DNA of 64,000 nucleotides from Desmonostoc muscorum FACHB-395 (GTDB taxonomy: Bacteria; Cyanobacteriota; Cyanobacteriia; Cyanobacteriales; Nostocaceae). The position numbers were made by a program, and so were the translations under genes. The stretch lies in contig NZ_JACJSF010000006.1 in NCBI RefSeq assembly GCF_014698035.1, positions 62,001 through 126,000 of the forward strand. Reading direction: 5' to 3'. Below the pieces are notes generated by a model. That model had not been told where the DNA came from. It worked only from the letters and a program-made list of their open reading frames with translations, and did not search any database. How positions within the stretch are numbered: the stretch's first letter is position 1; every line of letters begins with the position of its first letter. Positions 17,145 to 26,825 of the stretch are shown here, piece after piece.

Positions 17145-19118
17145 ATGAATACCCAAGACAAGCCCAAGAGTTTACAAGATATTGTTAAGCAACGTCAACA
17201 ATCAAATTTTGTCGGTCGTGAAAACCAGATAAACCGATTTCGCCAAAATATAGCATTACCCGTAGAAGACAATCGCCATTGTTTTCTGTTTAACGTTTCT
17301 GGTCAAGGCGGAATTGGTAAAACTACTTTGCTGCGGCAGTTTCGGAAAATTGCTGACGATGCAAAAATGATTTTGGCTGACAGTGATGAAGTTGAAAAAA
17401 CTATACCAGAAGTCATGGGTCGTATAGCTGAGGAGTTAGAACAGCAAGGTTACAAACTAACGCAGTTTAGCGATCGCTACAAAGTTTACTGCCAAAAGTG
17501 CCAAGAATTAGAAACAGATCCAGAAGCTCCTCAAGGTTTTTCCGCTTTTGTCGGGAAAACTATGGTAAAAACTGGTGTGCATCTAGCGCGTCGAGTTCCC
17601 GTTGGCGGTGCTGTATTTGACTTTGTAGATGAGAATGCTTTAGCCACCCAAGCCGGCGAATGGGCAGCTTATGTTGCTAAGAAAATAACAAATAAAGATG
17701 AGGTACATTTAGTTAAAGAACCTAAGGAAGTTCTGACCCCGCTATTTTTGCAAGATATTTCTAAAATTGCTGATAAAACTCCTGTTGTCCTGTTTTTTGA
17801 TACCTCAGAACGCACCGGAGAATTCCTAGAGAACTGGCTACGAGAAATTTTTGAGAACCAGCACGGTAAAGTATCTGCCAATATATTGGCGATCGTTGCC
17901 AGTCGGCAAGAATTAGATAAAAATGACTGGGCATCTTATGAAGAATTAATAGTTCGTTTGCCTTTAGAACCCTTTACAGAAGAAGAAGCCAAACAATATC
18001 TAACGCACAAAGGTATTACAGACAATCGCATTATTGAAGTGATTTCAAACGTTTCTGGAAACTTACCACTGCTAATAGAAATGCTCGCAGATGCTCATCC
18101 CAATGACCCCAACCAGGTAATTGAGCCTAGCAGCAGTGCTGTAAAAAGCTTTTTAAGATGGATTGACGATCCCAAACGGCGACAAGTGGTGCTTGATGCT
18201 GCCATTCCTCGGTGCTTGAACCGGGATGTTATAGCCAAGTTAAGAACAGAAGAAGAAGCTGATGAGTTATTTACTTGGCTGAAAGAAACATCCTTTATTA
18301 ACGAACGTAGCAACGGCTGGGTTTATCATGATGTCGTCAAAACCCAAATGTTATGCCACAAACGCCTTTCATCGCCGCAAGGTTGGGCTGAAATACATGG
18401 TAAGTTGGCACAATATTACGACAGCCTACGGAACGATTTGCAATTAGATGAAGATAACAAACACCGTGATTCTAGCTGGCAAAGTCACACATTAAATGTT
18501 TTGTACCATAAATTATGTCAGTCACCGCAAAAGAATTTACAAGTAGCTCTTAATGAATTTCTTGTTGTCTTCAAAAATCAACCCACTTTTGCCCAACAAT
18601 ATGCAAAAATAATGCTTCAGGCTGGCAAAGATGGGGATTCTGCTGAAGTTCAGCGTTGGGGTAAGCAATTAGCAAATGGGTTAAAAGCTTATGAGGAAAA
18701 ACGTTATGAAGATGCTGTGTATAATCGCGCTTTAGTCTACTTAGCCCTTAACCAACCACACAAAGCACAAACTGTCTTAGTACCTGCCATCAAGCTTGCT
18801 ACAGAGCATTGCAAAAAAAATCCCAAAGACTGGCGTAATGCCTTTAATTTAGCTCTTTACTATTTGGCTGCTCAATACACTCAACAAGCAGACCACTTGT
18901 ATCACTATGTCTTATCAAAGGGTGCTTCTTCAGAATCTATTGGTAAAGCTATCCAAGACCTAAATGACTTTTTAACCGTGTTCCCTAACCATCTGCAAGC
19001 TGCATCCATGCGACAGTTGTTGCAGTCTTCTCTAACTAAGTCATGTAATTTTCAATCTACTCTCCAAAAAACCTACGAGTCCCAACAACAAACTGCTAAT
19101 CAATTCCCTCTCTCATAA
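17145..19118 (+). CDS. P-loop NTPase with TPR-like tail (STAND/AAA type)
   Basis: 657 residues. FVGRENQINRFRQNI (residues 22-36) is the box before a STAND/AAA module; the P-loop GQGGIGKTT is at 53-61, Walker B-like VVLFFDTSE near 214-222, and a sensor-like ILAIVASRQE near 246-256. The middle carries a winged-helix-like segment; the C-terminal third (KAYEEKRYEDAVYNRALVYL; NLALYYLAAQYTQQA) is TPR-like. This three-part plan of NTPase, winged helix and repeats suits a signal-sensing switch; the activating ligand is unknown and no separate effector domain is recognisable. The stop codon is inside a 13-bp hairpin. Codon use looks like the neighbours. Confidence 0.85.
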   Translation: MNTQDKPKSLQDIVKQRQQSNFVGRENQINRFRQNIALPVEDNRHCFLFNVSGQGGIGKTTLLRQFRKIADDAKMILADSDEVEKTIPEVMGRIAEELEQQGYKLTQFSDRYKVYCQKCQELETDPEAPQGFSAFVGKTMVKTGVHLARRVPVGGAVFDFVDENALATQAGEWAAYVAKKITNKDEVHLVKEPKEVLTPLFLQDISKIADKTPVVLFFDTSERTGEFLENWLREIFENQHGKVSANILAIVASRQELDKNDWASYEELIVRLPLEPFTEEEAKQYLTHKGITDNRIIEVISNVSGNLPLLIEMLADAHPNDPNQVIEPSSSAVKSFLRWIDDPKRRQVVLDAAIPRCLNRDVIAKLRTEEEADELFTWLKETSFINERSNGWVYHDVVKTQMLCHKRLSSPQGWAEIHGKLAQYYDSLRNDLQLDEDNKHRDSSWQSHTLNVLYHKLCQSPQKNLQVALNEFLVVFKNQPTFAQQYAKIMLQAGKDGDSAEVQRWGKQLANGLKAYEEKRYEDAVYNRALVYLALNQPHKAQTVLVPAIKLATEHCKKNPKDWRNAFNLALYYLAAQYTQQADHLYHYVLSKGASSESIGKAIQDLNDFLTVFPNHLQAASMRQLLQSSLTKSCNFQSTLQKTYESQQQTANQFPLS

Positions 19119-19149
19119 TGCAAGTCTACTTAAATGGACTTGCATTATG
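19114..19149 (+). terminator. 13-bp perfect hairpin over the stop of the NTPase gene
   Basis: CATAATGCAAGTC (19114-19126) and GACTTGCATTATG (19137-19149) pair without mismatch around a 10-base loop. The TAA stop (19116-19118) lies in the left arm. No T-tract follows, so it may protect or process the 3' end instead of terminating. Confidence 0.6.
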
Positions 19150-19405
19150 AGCCTGGGATTTCAACCTTTGGCACAGAAACGAGTAAGCGAAACATTCCAG
19201 CTAAGTTGCATTTGGGCGACTGACGGCTCAACGCAATTACATAAAAATATTAAGCAATTTTAACCAACTCATCAAAACTGCTTTGCGTAGACGTAGCCCA
19301 ACCCAAGCATCGCTCAATGTAATTTTGTATAGTATTTCCTTTAAATGAGACAACTACACTTAGCTTGCTTCACCGCAGAAGTATATAATCCAAAATGGTA
19401 ATTGT

Positions 19406-19828
19406 CTAAATCCACTCAAATCCCTGTGTAGCTAAAAATTCTTTAGCTGGTTCCAAAATATCTTTGCTTAAAATCAGTTTGACTTTTGGAGAACTAAGAT
19501 ACAAACGAAAACGCTCAATAAATAGTTGGTTAGCAGGTTCAATTTTCCTAATGGCACTCCAGGGAATCAACAACGGCGGAAGTCCCAAGCCAAATAATGG
19601 GAAAATACTCAAATAAATCCCTTGAGGAGTTATCCCAACATTTAAAGTTCCTTTGTAGTGAACCAAACCCACAGAACCGCTTTGCATTCGGGAAAAGTTT
19701 TGTGGCGGCGCTTCTTTCGTGCGGTAGAGTTTAGCGAGGCGATTCCAGTCATGACGGAATAGAAAAATCATGACTATCGTGGAAAATGTTAAACAAACGG
19801 TGTATATCCACTGAGGGGTATGTGGCAT
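19406..19828 (-). CDS. Hypothetical protein, N-terminal membrane helix plus PH-like domain
   Basis: 140 residues. A hydrophobic N-terminal helix (WIYTVCLTFSTIVMIFLF) is followed by a soluble domain with GLVHYKGTLNVGITPQGIYL, IPWSAIRKIEPA and LSSPKVKLILSK, the strand and ligand-face pattern of bacterial PH-like domains. Probably anchored with the PH-like domain on the cytoplasmic side; role unknown. It stands alone on the minus strand. Confidence 0.75.
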   Translation of the reverse strand: MPHTPQWIYTVCLTFSTIVMIFLFRHDWNRLAKLYRTKEAPPQNFSRMQSGSVGLVHYKGTLNVGITPQGIYLSIFPLFGLGLPPLLIPWSAIRKIEPANQLFIERFRLYLSSPKVKLILSKDILEPAKEFLATQGFEWI

Positions 19829-20289
19829 TTGTTTTTAAATCATTGATGATTGACGCTTCAACTGTAAGCGATGTCTAACAACAAGTCTCTTTGCGCCTAC
19901 GCATTCATCAATCAACTACATTCCCTTAAATTTTTCCAAACTATGGGAGCATCCCGGTAAAAAATTGCTTAATAAAAATCCCATTCATTCAAAAAACTGA
20001 CTTTAAATTAAAGCCAGTTTTTTGATTTTATTGCAAACTTCTATCGGACTTTACGGCCGAGTATTAACGGAACACACTTGAGAAGATATTATTAAGCTTT
20101 CTCATTAAAATGTCAAGATTTCACTAAATAGGTGGGTGGGAAAATCCACAAGTACGTAATTGCGAGTCAAACCTACTCCTGCAAAGAAGCAAGCTACTTG
20201 CAGCATCTCTTATGAGAAGCAATCACAAAGATTTCAGCTATATTACATTTTGTTGCATAGTTAGGTTTATTCATGCTTACCTGCTTACG
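19829..20289. other. 461-base spacer with one terminator
   Basis: No ORF of interest. Contains the stem-loop at 19990-20024. The remainder is AT-rich without repeats or RNA genes that I can recognise. Confidence 0.5.
19990..20024 (-). terminator. Strong stem-loop downstream of the ferredoxin gene
   Basis: CAAAAAACTG and CAGTTTTTTG form the outer stem and CTTT/AAAG extends it with one mismatch around AAATT. A/T runs on both sides let it act in either direction. It lies 266 bases beyond the 3' end of the minus-strand ferredoxin gene. Confidence 0.6.
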
Positions 20290-20946
20290 TCAGCAAAACT
20301 TGCCATTAGATATGGCCACTTCCCTTAAATTCTCTGGCTGTGCTTCTAAACTCTTGTCACCAAAATGCTTATCCATCAACCTGGGGATTTGTGCAGCCTG
20401 AATTCGACTATGGCGTGTTTTATCTGGCATAACTAAGTTTGGCCCAGCTTTACAATTTTTCATACAACCAGTGCCCTTGATTGTAACTTGGTCTTCTAAA
20501 CCGCGATCGCTTAAAGCTGCCTCCAATGCCTGACAAACTGCTTTACCACCGCGTTTCATACAATCAGACTTTTGACACACCAAAATTGTGGCTTTAGCCT
20601 TAGCTGGCTTTACTTTGACATTATCAATAGATGGGGGTTCTTGTACTGGTGTGATCGTTTCAACTCTCCCCATATCAGAACGCGCCGCCATTACCCGTTC
20701 AGCTTTCAGAGTGATAGTACCATCCTTCAAATCATGCTTTTTATAACCAACAACTTGCAGCCAAGTCCCTGATGGTAAGCGCAAGTCAAAAGCAGCCCGT
20801 AAATGTTTAGCTAGTTTAATGTAAGACTCACCTTCATGAGTCCCCAGCATTAAGCCTTTAAGCTTATAGCCATCTTTAATAACAAAATTTATAAATCTGC
20901 CCTCAAGACAAAATTCTGATACTTCCATAGTGTGAGATGCACCCAT
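20290..20946 (-). CDS. Thioredoxin-like [2Fe-2S] ferredoxin domain protein
   Basis: 218 residues. Residues 1-105 form a domain of unknown function (FINFVIKDGYKLKGLMLGTH). Residues about 118-195 are a thioredoxin-fold ferredoxin (NuoE/Shethna type): candidate cluster cysteines are C124, C129, C138, C161 and C165 (CQKSDCMKRGGKAVC; GCMKNCKAGPN). Likely a soluble electron carrier or redox sensor; partners unknown. AAGGAG is 10 bases before the ATG at 20946. It follows the small gene 21005-21283 by 58 bases on the same strand, so the two may form an operon. Confidence 0.88.
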   Translation of the reverse strand: MGASHTMEVSEFCLEGRFINFVIKDGYKLKGLMLGTHEGESYIKLAKHLRAAFDLRLPSGTWLQVVGYKKHDLKDGTITLKAERVMAARSDMGRVETITPVQEPPSIDNVKVKPAKAKATILVCQKSDCMKRGGKAVCQALEAALSDRGLEDQVTIKGTGCMKNCKAGPNLVMPDKTRHSRIQAAQIPRLMDKHFGDKSLEAQPENLREVAISNGKFC

Positions 20947-21004
20947 TTTTTTGATCTCCTTTTAACTAAGTACAAGCAATCAAGCAAGATATTCTCAGCA
21001 GTAG

Positions 21005-21283
21005 CTAAAAATTAGAACTGTTGTTAGCAATTTTCCAACAGTACTCAAGAGCCAAAATTTGCTCTTGACGAGAGGCTGTTAATCGCTGTATCACACTCCA
21101 AAGTTGAACAGCTATCACAGGAGAGCTAATTTCAACTTTCAATGGCTGGTTAGCTATACAAGTACAGGGAATATCTAACTCCTTTAGGCGTTGATAGACT
21201 TGCCAGCGATCTGCCCAATTCACCTCTACAAGGTGGTTGCTTTCTATTTCTGAACTAAACGATTTCAAGAGAATTGCCCTCAA
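21005..21283 (-). CDS. Small conserved hypothetical protein (Asr1131-like)
   Basis: 92 residues if started at the TTG of 21283 (reads LRAILLKSFSSEIE); a second TTG at 21268 has GAGGG about 10 bases upstream and would give 87 residues, and no ATG is available near either. Mixed alpha/beta: VNWADRWQVYQRLKELDIPC, then IANQPLKVEI and a C-terminal helix. I recall similar small Nostoc proteins but no function. It precedes the ferredoxin gene in the same orientation. Confidence 0.6.
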   Translation of the reverse strand: MRAILLKSFSSEIESNHLVEVNWADRWQVYQRLKELDIPCTCIANQPLKVEISSPVIAVQLWSVIQRLTASRQEQILALEYCWKIANNSSNF

Positions 21284-21460
21284 AGTGCAACAAACTTGCA
21301 GTAATTACCGCGATTTAACTCTCTGCTTAGTGAAAGTTTTAGGAGTGTAACCTCTTAAAACCAGCATACCTTAAGTGCAAACAATTCTCATTAATTTTGA
21401 AAAAAAAAGTCAAACTTTTACAGCCATTCCATATTGAGAGGGGGATGAGGCAGAGGGTCA

Positions 21461-21628
21461 GCCCGAATTTCTCACGTATTGTGTGGTTCGGGTGGGGAGT
21501 GTGGGAGGTGTGGGAGGTGTGGGAGGTGTGGGGAGAGAGAGGAGGAATTGAGTAACTGCACATCAATGAACGCTGCATTGCCTCCCACACCCCCACACTC
21601 ACGCTCATTTCTCACTTGTGAGAAATCC
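21461..21628. repeat. GTGAGAAAT-bounded repeat element, copy 1
   Basis: Starts GCCCGAATTTCTCACG, runs through GTGTGGGAGG direct repeats (about 21500-21532) facing CCTCCCACACCCCCACACTC (21581-21600), and ends in the palindrome ATTTCTCACTTGTGAGAAAT (21607-21626). A second copy with the same plan in opposite orientation is at 49581-49724. Confidence 0.75.
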
Positions 21629-21770
21629 AGGGTAGGGGGACAGGGAGCAGAGGGGAAAGGTAATTTAATTCTTTATTTTCCTTCTTGCAGATAAAATGCA
21701 CATTTAAGCCATGATGTCAATATTAATGAGAATTTTATGCATCTTGATAGGTATATCATCATTGAGCAAA

Positions 21771-21790
21771 TAATAATCTTGAGATTATTA
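21771..21790. promoter_or_regulatory. Candidate Fur/PerR-family operator upstream of dps
   Basis: TAATAATCTTGAGATTATTA is a perfect 8-4-8 palindrome 116 bases before the dps ATG. Its AT-rich dyad resembles sites of Fur-family repressors, which control dps genes in many bacteria. Assignment is by analogy only. Confidence 0.4.
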
Positions 21791-21905
21791 GTAAGCAAAA
21801 ATACAAAATCTTGTGCTGGCAAATTGGCTTGCACTTATTATTAAAATGTTAATATGTTGAGAATAAGCAGTTAAAATCTATAACTGTTAAAAAGAGAGGA
21901 ACACA

Positions 21906-22460
21906 ATGTCTGAAACGCAAACTTTGTTACGAAATTTTGGTAATGTATATGACAATCCCGTGTTGCTGGATCACAGCGTCACTGCTCCAGTTACAGAAGG
22001 ATTCAACGTCGTATTAGCTAGTTTCCAGGCACTGTATTTGCAGTACCAAAAGCATCATTTTGTAGTTGAAGGCTCAGAATTTTACTCTCTGCATGAGTTT
22101 TTTAACGAAAGCTACAACCAAGTACAAGACCACATCCATGAAATTGGAGAACGCTTGGATGGACTAGGTGGTGTTCCAGTAGCGACCTTTAGCAAATTAG
22201 CAGAATTAACCTGTTTTGAGCAAGAGCCTGAAGGCGTATATTCCTCTCGCCAAATGGTAGAAAATGACTTAGCCGCAGAACAAGCTATTCTTGGCGTGAT
22301 TCGCCGCCAAGCTGCTCAGGCAGAGAGTTTAGGCGATCGAGGTACACGCTATCTGTACGAAAAGATTTTGTTGAAAACCGAGGAACGTGCTTATCATTTG
22401 TCTCACTTCCTCGCTAAAGATAGCTTAACTTTAGGGTTTGTCCAAGCGGCTCAAAGCTAA
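21906..22460 (+). CDS. dps: Dps-family ferritin with His-type ferroxidase centre
   Basis: Dodecameric mini-ferritin that oxidises Fe(II) with peroxide, stores iron and protects DNA. 184 residues; family motif [19 protein letters not shown]. Aligned on H51 and H63, the ferroxidase residues are H51, H63, H78 and E82. H78 replaces the usual Asp (D78 in E. coli Dps), and N67 replaces D67. A histidine there is known in the His-type centres of some cyanobacterial Dps proteins (from memory, DpsA of Thermosynechococcus and a Nostoc Dps). AGAGGA precedes the ATG, a Fur-like palindrome lies upstream and a terminator downstream. Confidence 0.93.
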   Translation: MSETQTLLRNFGNVYDNPVLLDHSVTAPVTEGFNVVLASFQALYLQYQKHHFVVEGSEFYSLHEFFNESYNQVQDHIHEIGERLDGLGGVPVATFSKLAELTCFEQEPEGVYSSRQMVENDLAAEQAILGVIRRQAAQAESLGDRGTRYLYEKILLKTEERAYHLSHFLAKDSLTLGFVQAAQS

Positions 22461-23007
22461 AACTCTCATAATCTAGATTTGTTTACCTAGACTAAAAGAA
22501 AAAGTTGGCAGCACGAACTCTTAAAATATTATAAAGAATGGCAGAGAATGATACCTTTATTCCTCTGCCATTTTTAATTTAAGTAAACATATCATCATAA
22601 GATTTAATGTTGGAAATATTTGGCAATTAGATAGTAAATAAATATTTTTATTTAAGAAATTTATTTGGGCTGAATAACCGGACAGATATATGCCATAATA
22701 AAATACCATTTGTCGCCAAGTTTCATCAAATTAAATAACAGAAATTTGCAAAAACTTTAAAGATTTGCTCGTCAGAATTAAATAGTATTAGAAATACAAA
22801 ATAATCATAGGGCTTTAGGTATTTGGGTTAGGGGAGAGGTAACAGGTAACACGAAATAATCTGTACCCTCTAACCTGTACCCTATTCCCTAATTCCCACT
22901 CCTTTTTTGTCATCAAACCTAGAAAACTTAATAATAAAAAGCACGACAGGGTGTAAAGACCCTTAAAATAATCAGGATTTGTATTCTCATACTCCAAGGC
23001 AACGACT
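22461..23007. other. Spacer between dps and carB (547 bases)
   Basis: Holds the dps terminator (22537-22576), AT-rich sequence, and at about 22830-22895 a short inverted heptamer repeat (GGTAACAGGTAACA facing CTAACCTGTACCC). The carB promoter should lie in the last 200 bases; no operator was recognised. Confidence 0.5.
22537..22576 (+). terminator. Rho-independent terminator of dps
   Basis: AATGGCAGAG (22537-22546) pairs perfectly with CTCTGCCATT (22563-22572) around 16 bases, followed by TTT and an AT-rich tail. Confidence 0.8.
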
Positions 23008-26000
23008 ATGCCCCGCCGTGACGACCTCCGGAAGATTCTACTGTTAGGCTCTGGCCCAATTGTGATTGGACAAGCCTGTGAGTTTGACTACTCTGGCACT
23101 CAAGCCTGCAAAGCGCTGCGAGAAGAAGGCTATGAAGTAGTTTTGGTCAACTCAAACCCTGCAACGATTATGACCGACCCGGAAACGGCCGATCGCACTT
23201 ACATTGAGCCGTTAACTCCAGAATTGGTCGAAAAAGTCATTGAGAAAGAACGCCCCGACGCTTTACTACCAACGATGGGAGGACAAACCGCCCTCAACCT
23301 CGCCGTTGCTTTAGCCAAAAATGGCGTGTTGGAAAAGTACGGCGTTGAGTTAATCGGCGCTAAACTGCCAGCCATTGAAAAAGCCGAAGATCGAAAACTG
23401 TTCGGTGAAGCAATGGCAAGAATTGGGGTAGCTGTGTGTCCTAGCGACACAGCCGAAACTTTGGAAGAAGCCAAAGCGGTTGCCCGTCAAATTGGTAGTT
23501 ATCCCCTAATTATTCGTCCAGCTTTCACTATGGGTGGAAGTGGTGGCGGTATTGCCTACAACCAAGAAGAATTTGAAGAAATGGCACAGGTAGGTATAGA
23601 TGCCAGTCCCGTTTCACAAATTCTCATTGACCAGTCTTTGCTGGGCTGGAAAGAATATGAACTCGAAGTGATGCGTGATTTGGCAGATAACGTGGTGATT
23701 ATCTGTTCCATCGAAAACCTTGACCCTATGGGCATTCACACCGGGGATTCAATTACCGTCGCTCCCGCGCAAACCCTGACTGATAAAGAATATCAAAGGC
23801 TGCGGGATATGGCAATTAAAATCATCCGCGAGATAGGTGTGGAAACTGGCGGTTCTAATATTCAATTTGCCGTTAATCCGCTTAATGGGGATGTGGTGGT
23901 AATTGAGATGAACCCCCGCGTTTCCCGCAGTTCGGCTTTGTCTTCCAAAGCTACGGGTTTTCCCATCGCCAAAATTGCCGCAAAATTGGCTGTTGGCTAT
24001 ACCTTGGATGAAATTCAAAATGACATCACCAAGAAAACTCCCGCATCCTTTGAGCCGACAATTGACTATGTGGTGACAAAAATCCCCCGCTTCGCCTTTG
24101 AAAAATTCCCTGGTTCTGACCCAGTGCTGACAACCCAAATGAAATCAGTCGGGGAAGCAATGGCAATTGGACGGACTTTCAACGAATCCTTCCAAAAAGC
24201 GCTGCGATCGCTCGAAACCGGACGCGCTGGTTGGGGTTGCGACAAAGCCGAAAAATTACCCAGTGGTGAACAAATCCGTGCCCAACTGCGGACACCTAAC
24301 CCCGATCGCATTTTCGCTGTGCGTCATGCCTTGCAGCAAGGGATGACTATTGAAGAAATCTATGAACTGACTGGTATTGACCGATGGTTCTTAGATAAAT
24401 TGCAGCAACTCCTAGATGTCGAAAAATTCCTGAAGCGGACACCTTTGCAGCAATTGACAAAAGAGCAACTTTATGAAGTGAAGAGGGATGGATATAGCGA
24501 TCGCCAGATTGCTTATGCCACCAAAACCACCGAAGATGAAGTTCGCGCTTACCGCAAGTCACTAGGAATCATCCCAGTTTACAAAACCGTAGATACCTGC
24601 GCGGCTGAGTTTGAAGCCCTTACCCCTTACTACTATTCTACCTACGAAGAAGAAACAGAGGTAATGCCCGCAACCAAGCCAAAAGTGTTGATTTTGGGTG
24701 GTGGCCCCAACCGCATTGGACAAGGAATTGAGTTTGACTATTGTTGTTGTCACGCCGCTTATGCCTTGAAGGATGCGGGGTATGAGACGATTATGGTCAA
24801 CTCCAACCCAGAGACAGTTTCGACAGACTACGATACCAGCGATCGCCTTTACTTTGAGCCTTTAACAAAAGAAGATGTTCTTAACATCATCGAAACTGAA
24901 AATCCAGTTGGGGTAATAATCCAGTTTGGCGGACAAACTCCGCTAAAGTTGGCTATTCCTTTACAAGAGTTTCTTAACAATGACACATCAGGACTGCTGA
25001 CTAAAATTTGGGGTACATCACCAGATTCCATCGACATGGCAGAAAACCGGGAGCGGTTTGAAAAGATTCTCCAACAGTTAAATATTGCCCAACCGCCTAA
25101 TGGGATTGCGCGGAGTTACGAAGATGCGCTGATTGTTGCCAAACGCATTGGCTATCCGGTAGTGGTGCGTCCTAGCTATGTGTTAGGCGGACGAGCGATG
25201 GAAATCGTTTATTCCGATGCTGAGTTGGAACGCTACATGAGCTTTGCAGTACTCATAGAACCAGAACATCCAATTTTGATTGATAAATTTCTGGAAAACG
25301 CAATTGAAGTCGATGTCGATGCGATCGCCGATCACACTGGACGGGTGGTGATTGGTGGTATTATGGAACACATCGAGCAAGCGGGCATTCACTCAGGAGA
25401 TTCCGCTTGTTCTTTACCTTCCATTTCCCTATCACCAGCAGTTCTCAATCAAATTCGCACTTGGACGGTGCAGCTAGCACAAGCGCTGTCAGTCGTGGGG
25501 TTGATGAATATCCAATTTGCTGTTGTCGGTGCAAGCAGCTATTCTCCCCAAGTTTACATTTTGGAAGCCAACCCCCGCGCCTCGCGTACAGTACCATTTG
25601 TATCTAAAGCAACAGGCGTACAGTTAGCGAAATTAGCATCATTAATCATGTCGGGTAAAACCTTAGAGGAGCTAGGTTTCACCGAGGAAGTCATTCCCAC
25701 ACATATTGCAGTAAAAGAAGCTGTATTACCCTTTAATAAATTCCCAGGAACTGATACAATATTAGGCCCAGAAATGAGATCCACTGGTGAGGTGATGGGG
25801 ATTGACAGCGACTTTGGCCGGGCCTTTGCCAAAGCAGAACTGGGTGCTGGGGAGCGTTTACCACTGACTGGAACTGTATTTGTATCAATGAGCGATCGCG
25901 ATAAAGCTGCTGCTGGTGCTGTGGTGAAGGAGTTTATCGATTTGGGCTTTACAGTGATGGCTACCCTTGGTACACGGCGAGTTCTTCTTGAACAGGGGTT

Positions 26001-26271
26001 AAATATTGAATTAGTGTTAAAACTCCATGAAGGCCGTCCCCACGTTTTGGATGCAATAAAAAATCAAAAAATCCAACTTATTATCAACACACCTTCCGGG
26101 GAAGAAGCCCACACTGATGCTAGGTTAATCCGTCGCACAGCCTTAGCTTACAAAATTCCCATCATTACTACCATCGCTGGCGCAAAAGCTACCGTCGCCG
26201 CCATCCGTTCTTTACAAAATACAACTCTGGACGTAAAAACCATTCAAGAGTACTGCCCGATTGCGAAGTAG
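23008..26271 (+). CDS. carB: Carbamoyl-phosphate synthase large subunit
   Basis: Synthesises carbamoyl phosphate from glutamine-derived ammonia, bicarbonate and two ATP for arginine and pyrimidine synthesis. 1087 residues, full length. Two homologous halves each have a pre-ATP-grasp glycine-rich start ([38 protein letters not shown]) and an ATP-grasp domain with [12 protein letters not shown] and [12 protein letters not shown]; between them is the oligomerisation domain, and the C-terminal MGS-like domain ([19 protein letters not shown]) binds allosteric effectors. ATG 23008 begins [17 protein letters not shown] as in relatives. carA is not in the window. Confidence 0.98.
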   Translation: MPRRDDLRKILLLGSGPIVIGQACEFDYSGTQACKALREEGYEVVLVNSNPATIMTDPETADRTYIEPLTPELVEKVIEKERPDALLPTMGGQTALNLAVALAKNGVLEKYGVELIGAKLPAIEKAEDRKLFGEAMARIGVAVCPSDTAETLEEAKAVARQIGSYPLIIRPAFTMGGSGGGIAYNQEEFEEMAQVGIDASPVSQILIDQSLLGWKEYELEVMRDLADNVVIICSIENLDPMGIHTGDSITVAPAQTLTDKEYQRLRDMAIKIIREIGVETGGSNIQFAVNPLNGDVVVIEMNPRVSRSSALSSKATGFPIAKIAAKLAVGYTLDEIQNDITKKTPASFEPTIDYVVTKIPRFAFEKFPGSDPVLTTQMKSVGEAMAIGRTFNESFQKALRSLETGRAGWGCDKAEKLPSGEQIRAQLRTPNPDRIFAVRHALQQGMTIEEIYELTGIDRWFLDKLQQLLDVEKFLKRTPLQQLTKEQLYEVKRDGYSDRQIAYATKTTEDEVRAYRKSLGIIPVYKTVDTCAAEFEALTPYYYSTYEEETEVMPATKPKVLILGGGPNRIGQGIEFDYCCCHAAYALKDAGYETIMVNSNPETVSTDYDTSDRLYFEPLTKEDVLNIIETENPVGVIIQFGGQTPLKLAIPLQEFLNNDTSGLLTKIWGTSPDSIDMAENRERFEKILQQLNIAQPPNGIARSYEDALIVAKRIGYPVVVRPSYVLGGRAMEIVYSDAELERYMSFAVLIEPEHPILIDKFLENAIEVDVDAIADHTGRVVIGGIMEHIEQAGIHSGDSACSLPSISLSPAVLNQIRTWTVQLAQALSVVGLMNIQFAVVGASSYSPQVYILEANPRASRTVPFVSKATGVQLAKLASLIMSGKTLEELGFTEEVIPTHIAVKEAVLPFNKFPGTDTILGPEMRSTGEVMGIDSDFGRAFAKAELGAGERLPLTGTVFVSMSDRDKAAAGAVVKEFIDLGFTVMATLGTRRVLLEQGLNIELVLKLHEGRPHVLDAIKNQKIQLIINTPSGEEAHTDARLIRRTALAYKIPIITTIAGAKATVAAIRSLQNTTLDVKTIQEYCPIAK

Positions 26272-26825
26272 TACGGAGTAGGCGGCAGGGGGAAAGAGGG
26301 CAGGAGGCAGAGGAAGCAGGGGGAGCAGGGGAAGAAGAACTATTAATTAGTGTCTAATGCCCAATGCCCAATACCCAATGCCCAATGCCCAATGCCCAAT
26401 TCCCAAGAAAATTAAGTAATTGTTATAAGAGAATGACTATAGTTCTCATTAGAGATATCTTAGCAAATATGAGGAAGCTTATATTCACCAAATAATTTCT
26501 GAAATTGACTTATAGTCAGCCTTTAGAGAGAGGGCGATATTGCATGAACTGGAACAACCAGGAAATTTAATGTCGCTATATAGCCAAAACTTCTCATAAA
26601 TGTTACAATTATTAATAAGGTTCCAATAAAAAAATGTTTAAGAAGCTAGCTTTTATCTAACTGTAGATACTTGTGAAAAGTAGGAAATAACTGTAACTTT
26701 TAGCAGTTAAGAAGCCTAAATTTGTTTATTATGAGCAGCCGAATTTATCGGGCGCGTAAGTTGCAAACCATACATGGGTTCCCAGTCTGACTGGGTAGCA
26801 CCCTAAACAAAGCATCTATCCCTTA
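26272..26825. other. carB-sigma factor spacer with heptamer array and long leader
   Basis: CCCAATGCCCAAT heptamers fill about 26355-26405. The next 420 bases are AT-rich and likely hold the sigma-gene promoter and a long untranslated leader. At 26781-26795 CCCAGTC-T-GACTGGG is a perfect palindrome 31 bases before the start codon, flanked by GGGT and ACCC that could extend the stem. Confidence 0.5.

Larger units (their letters stand above)
21284..21905. other. 622-base spacer upstream of dps
   Basis: Divergent intergenic region between the small minus-strand gene and dps. It holds copy 1 of the GTGAGAAAT-bounded element (21461-21628), then about 270 AT-rich bases that should contain the dps promoter, including the 20-bp palindrome at 21771-21790. 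AGAGGA lies just before the dps ATG. Confidence 0.6.
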
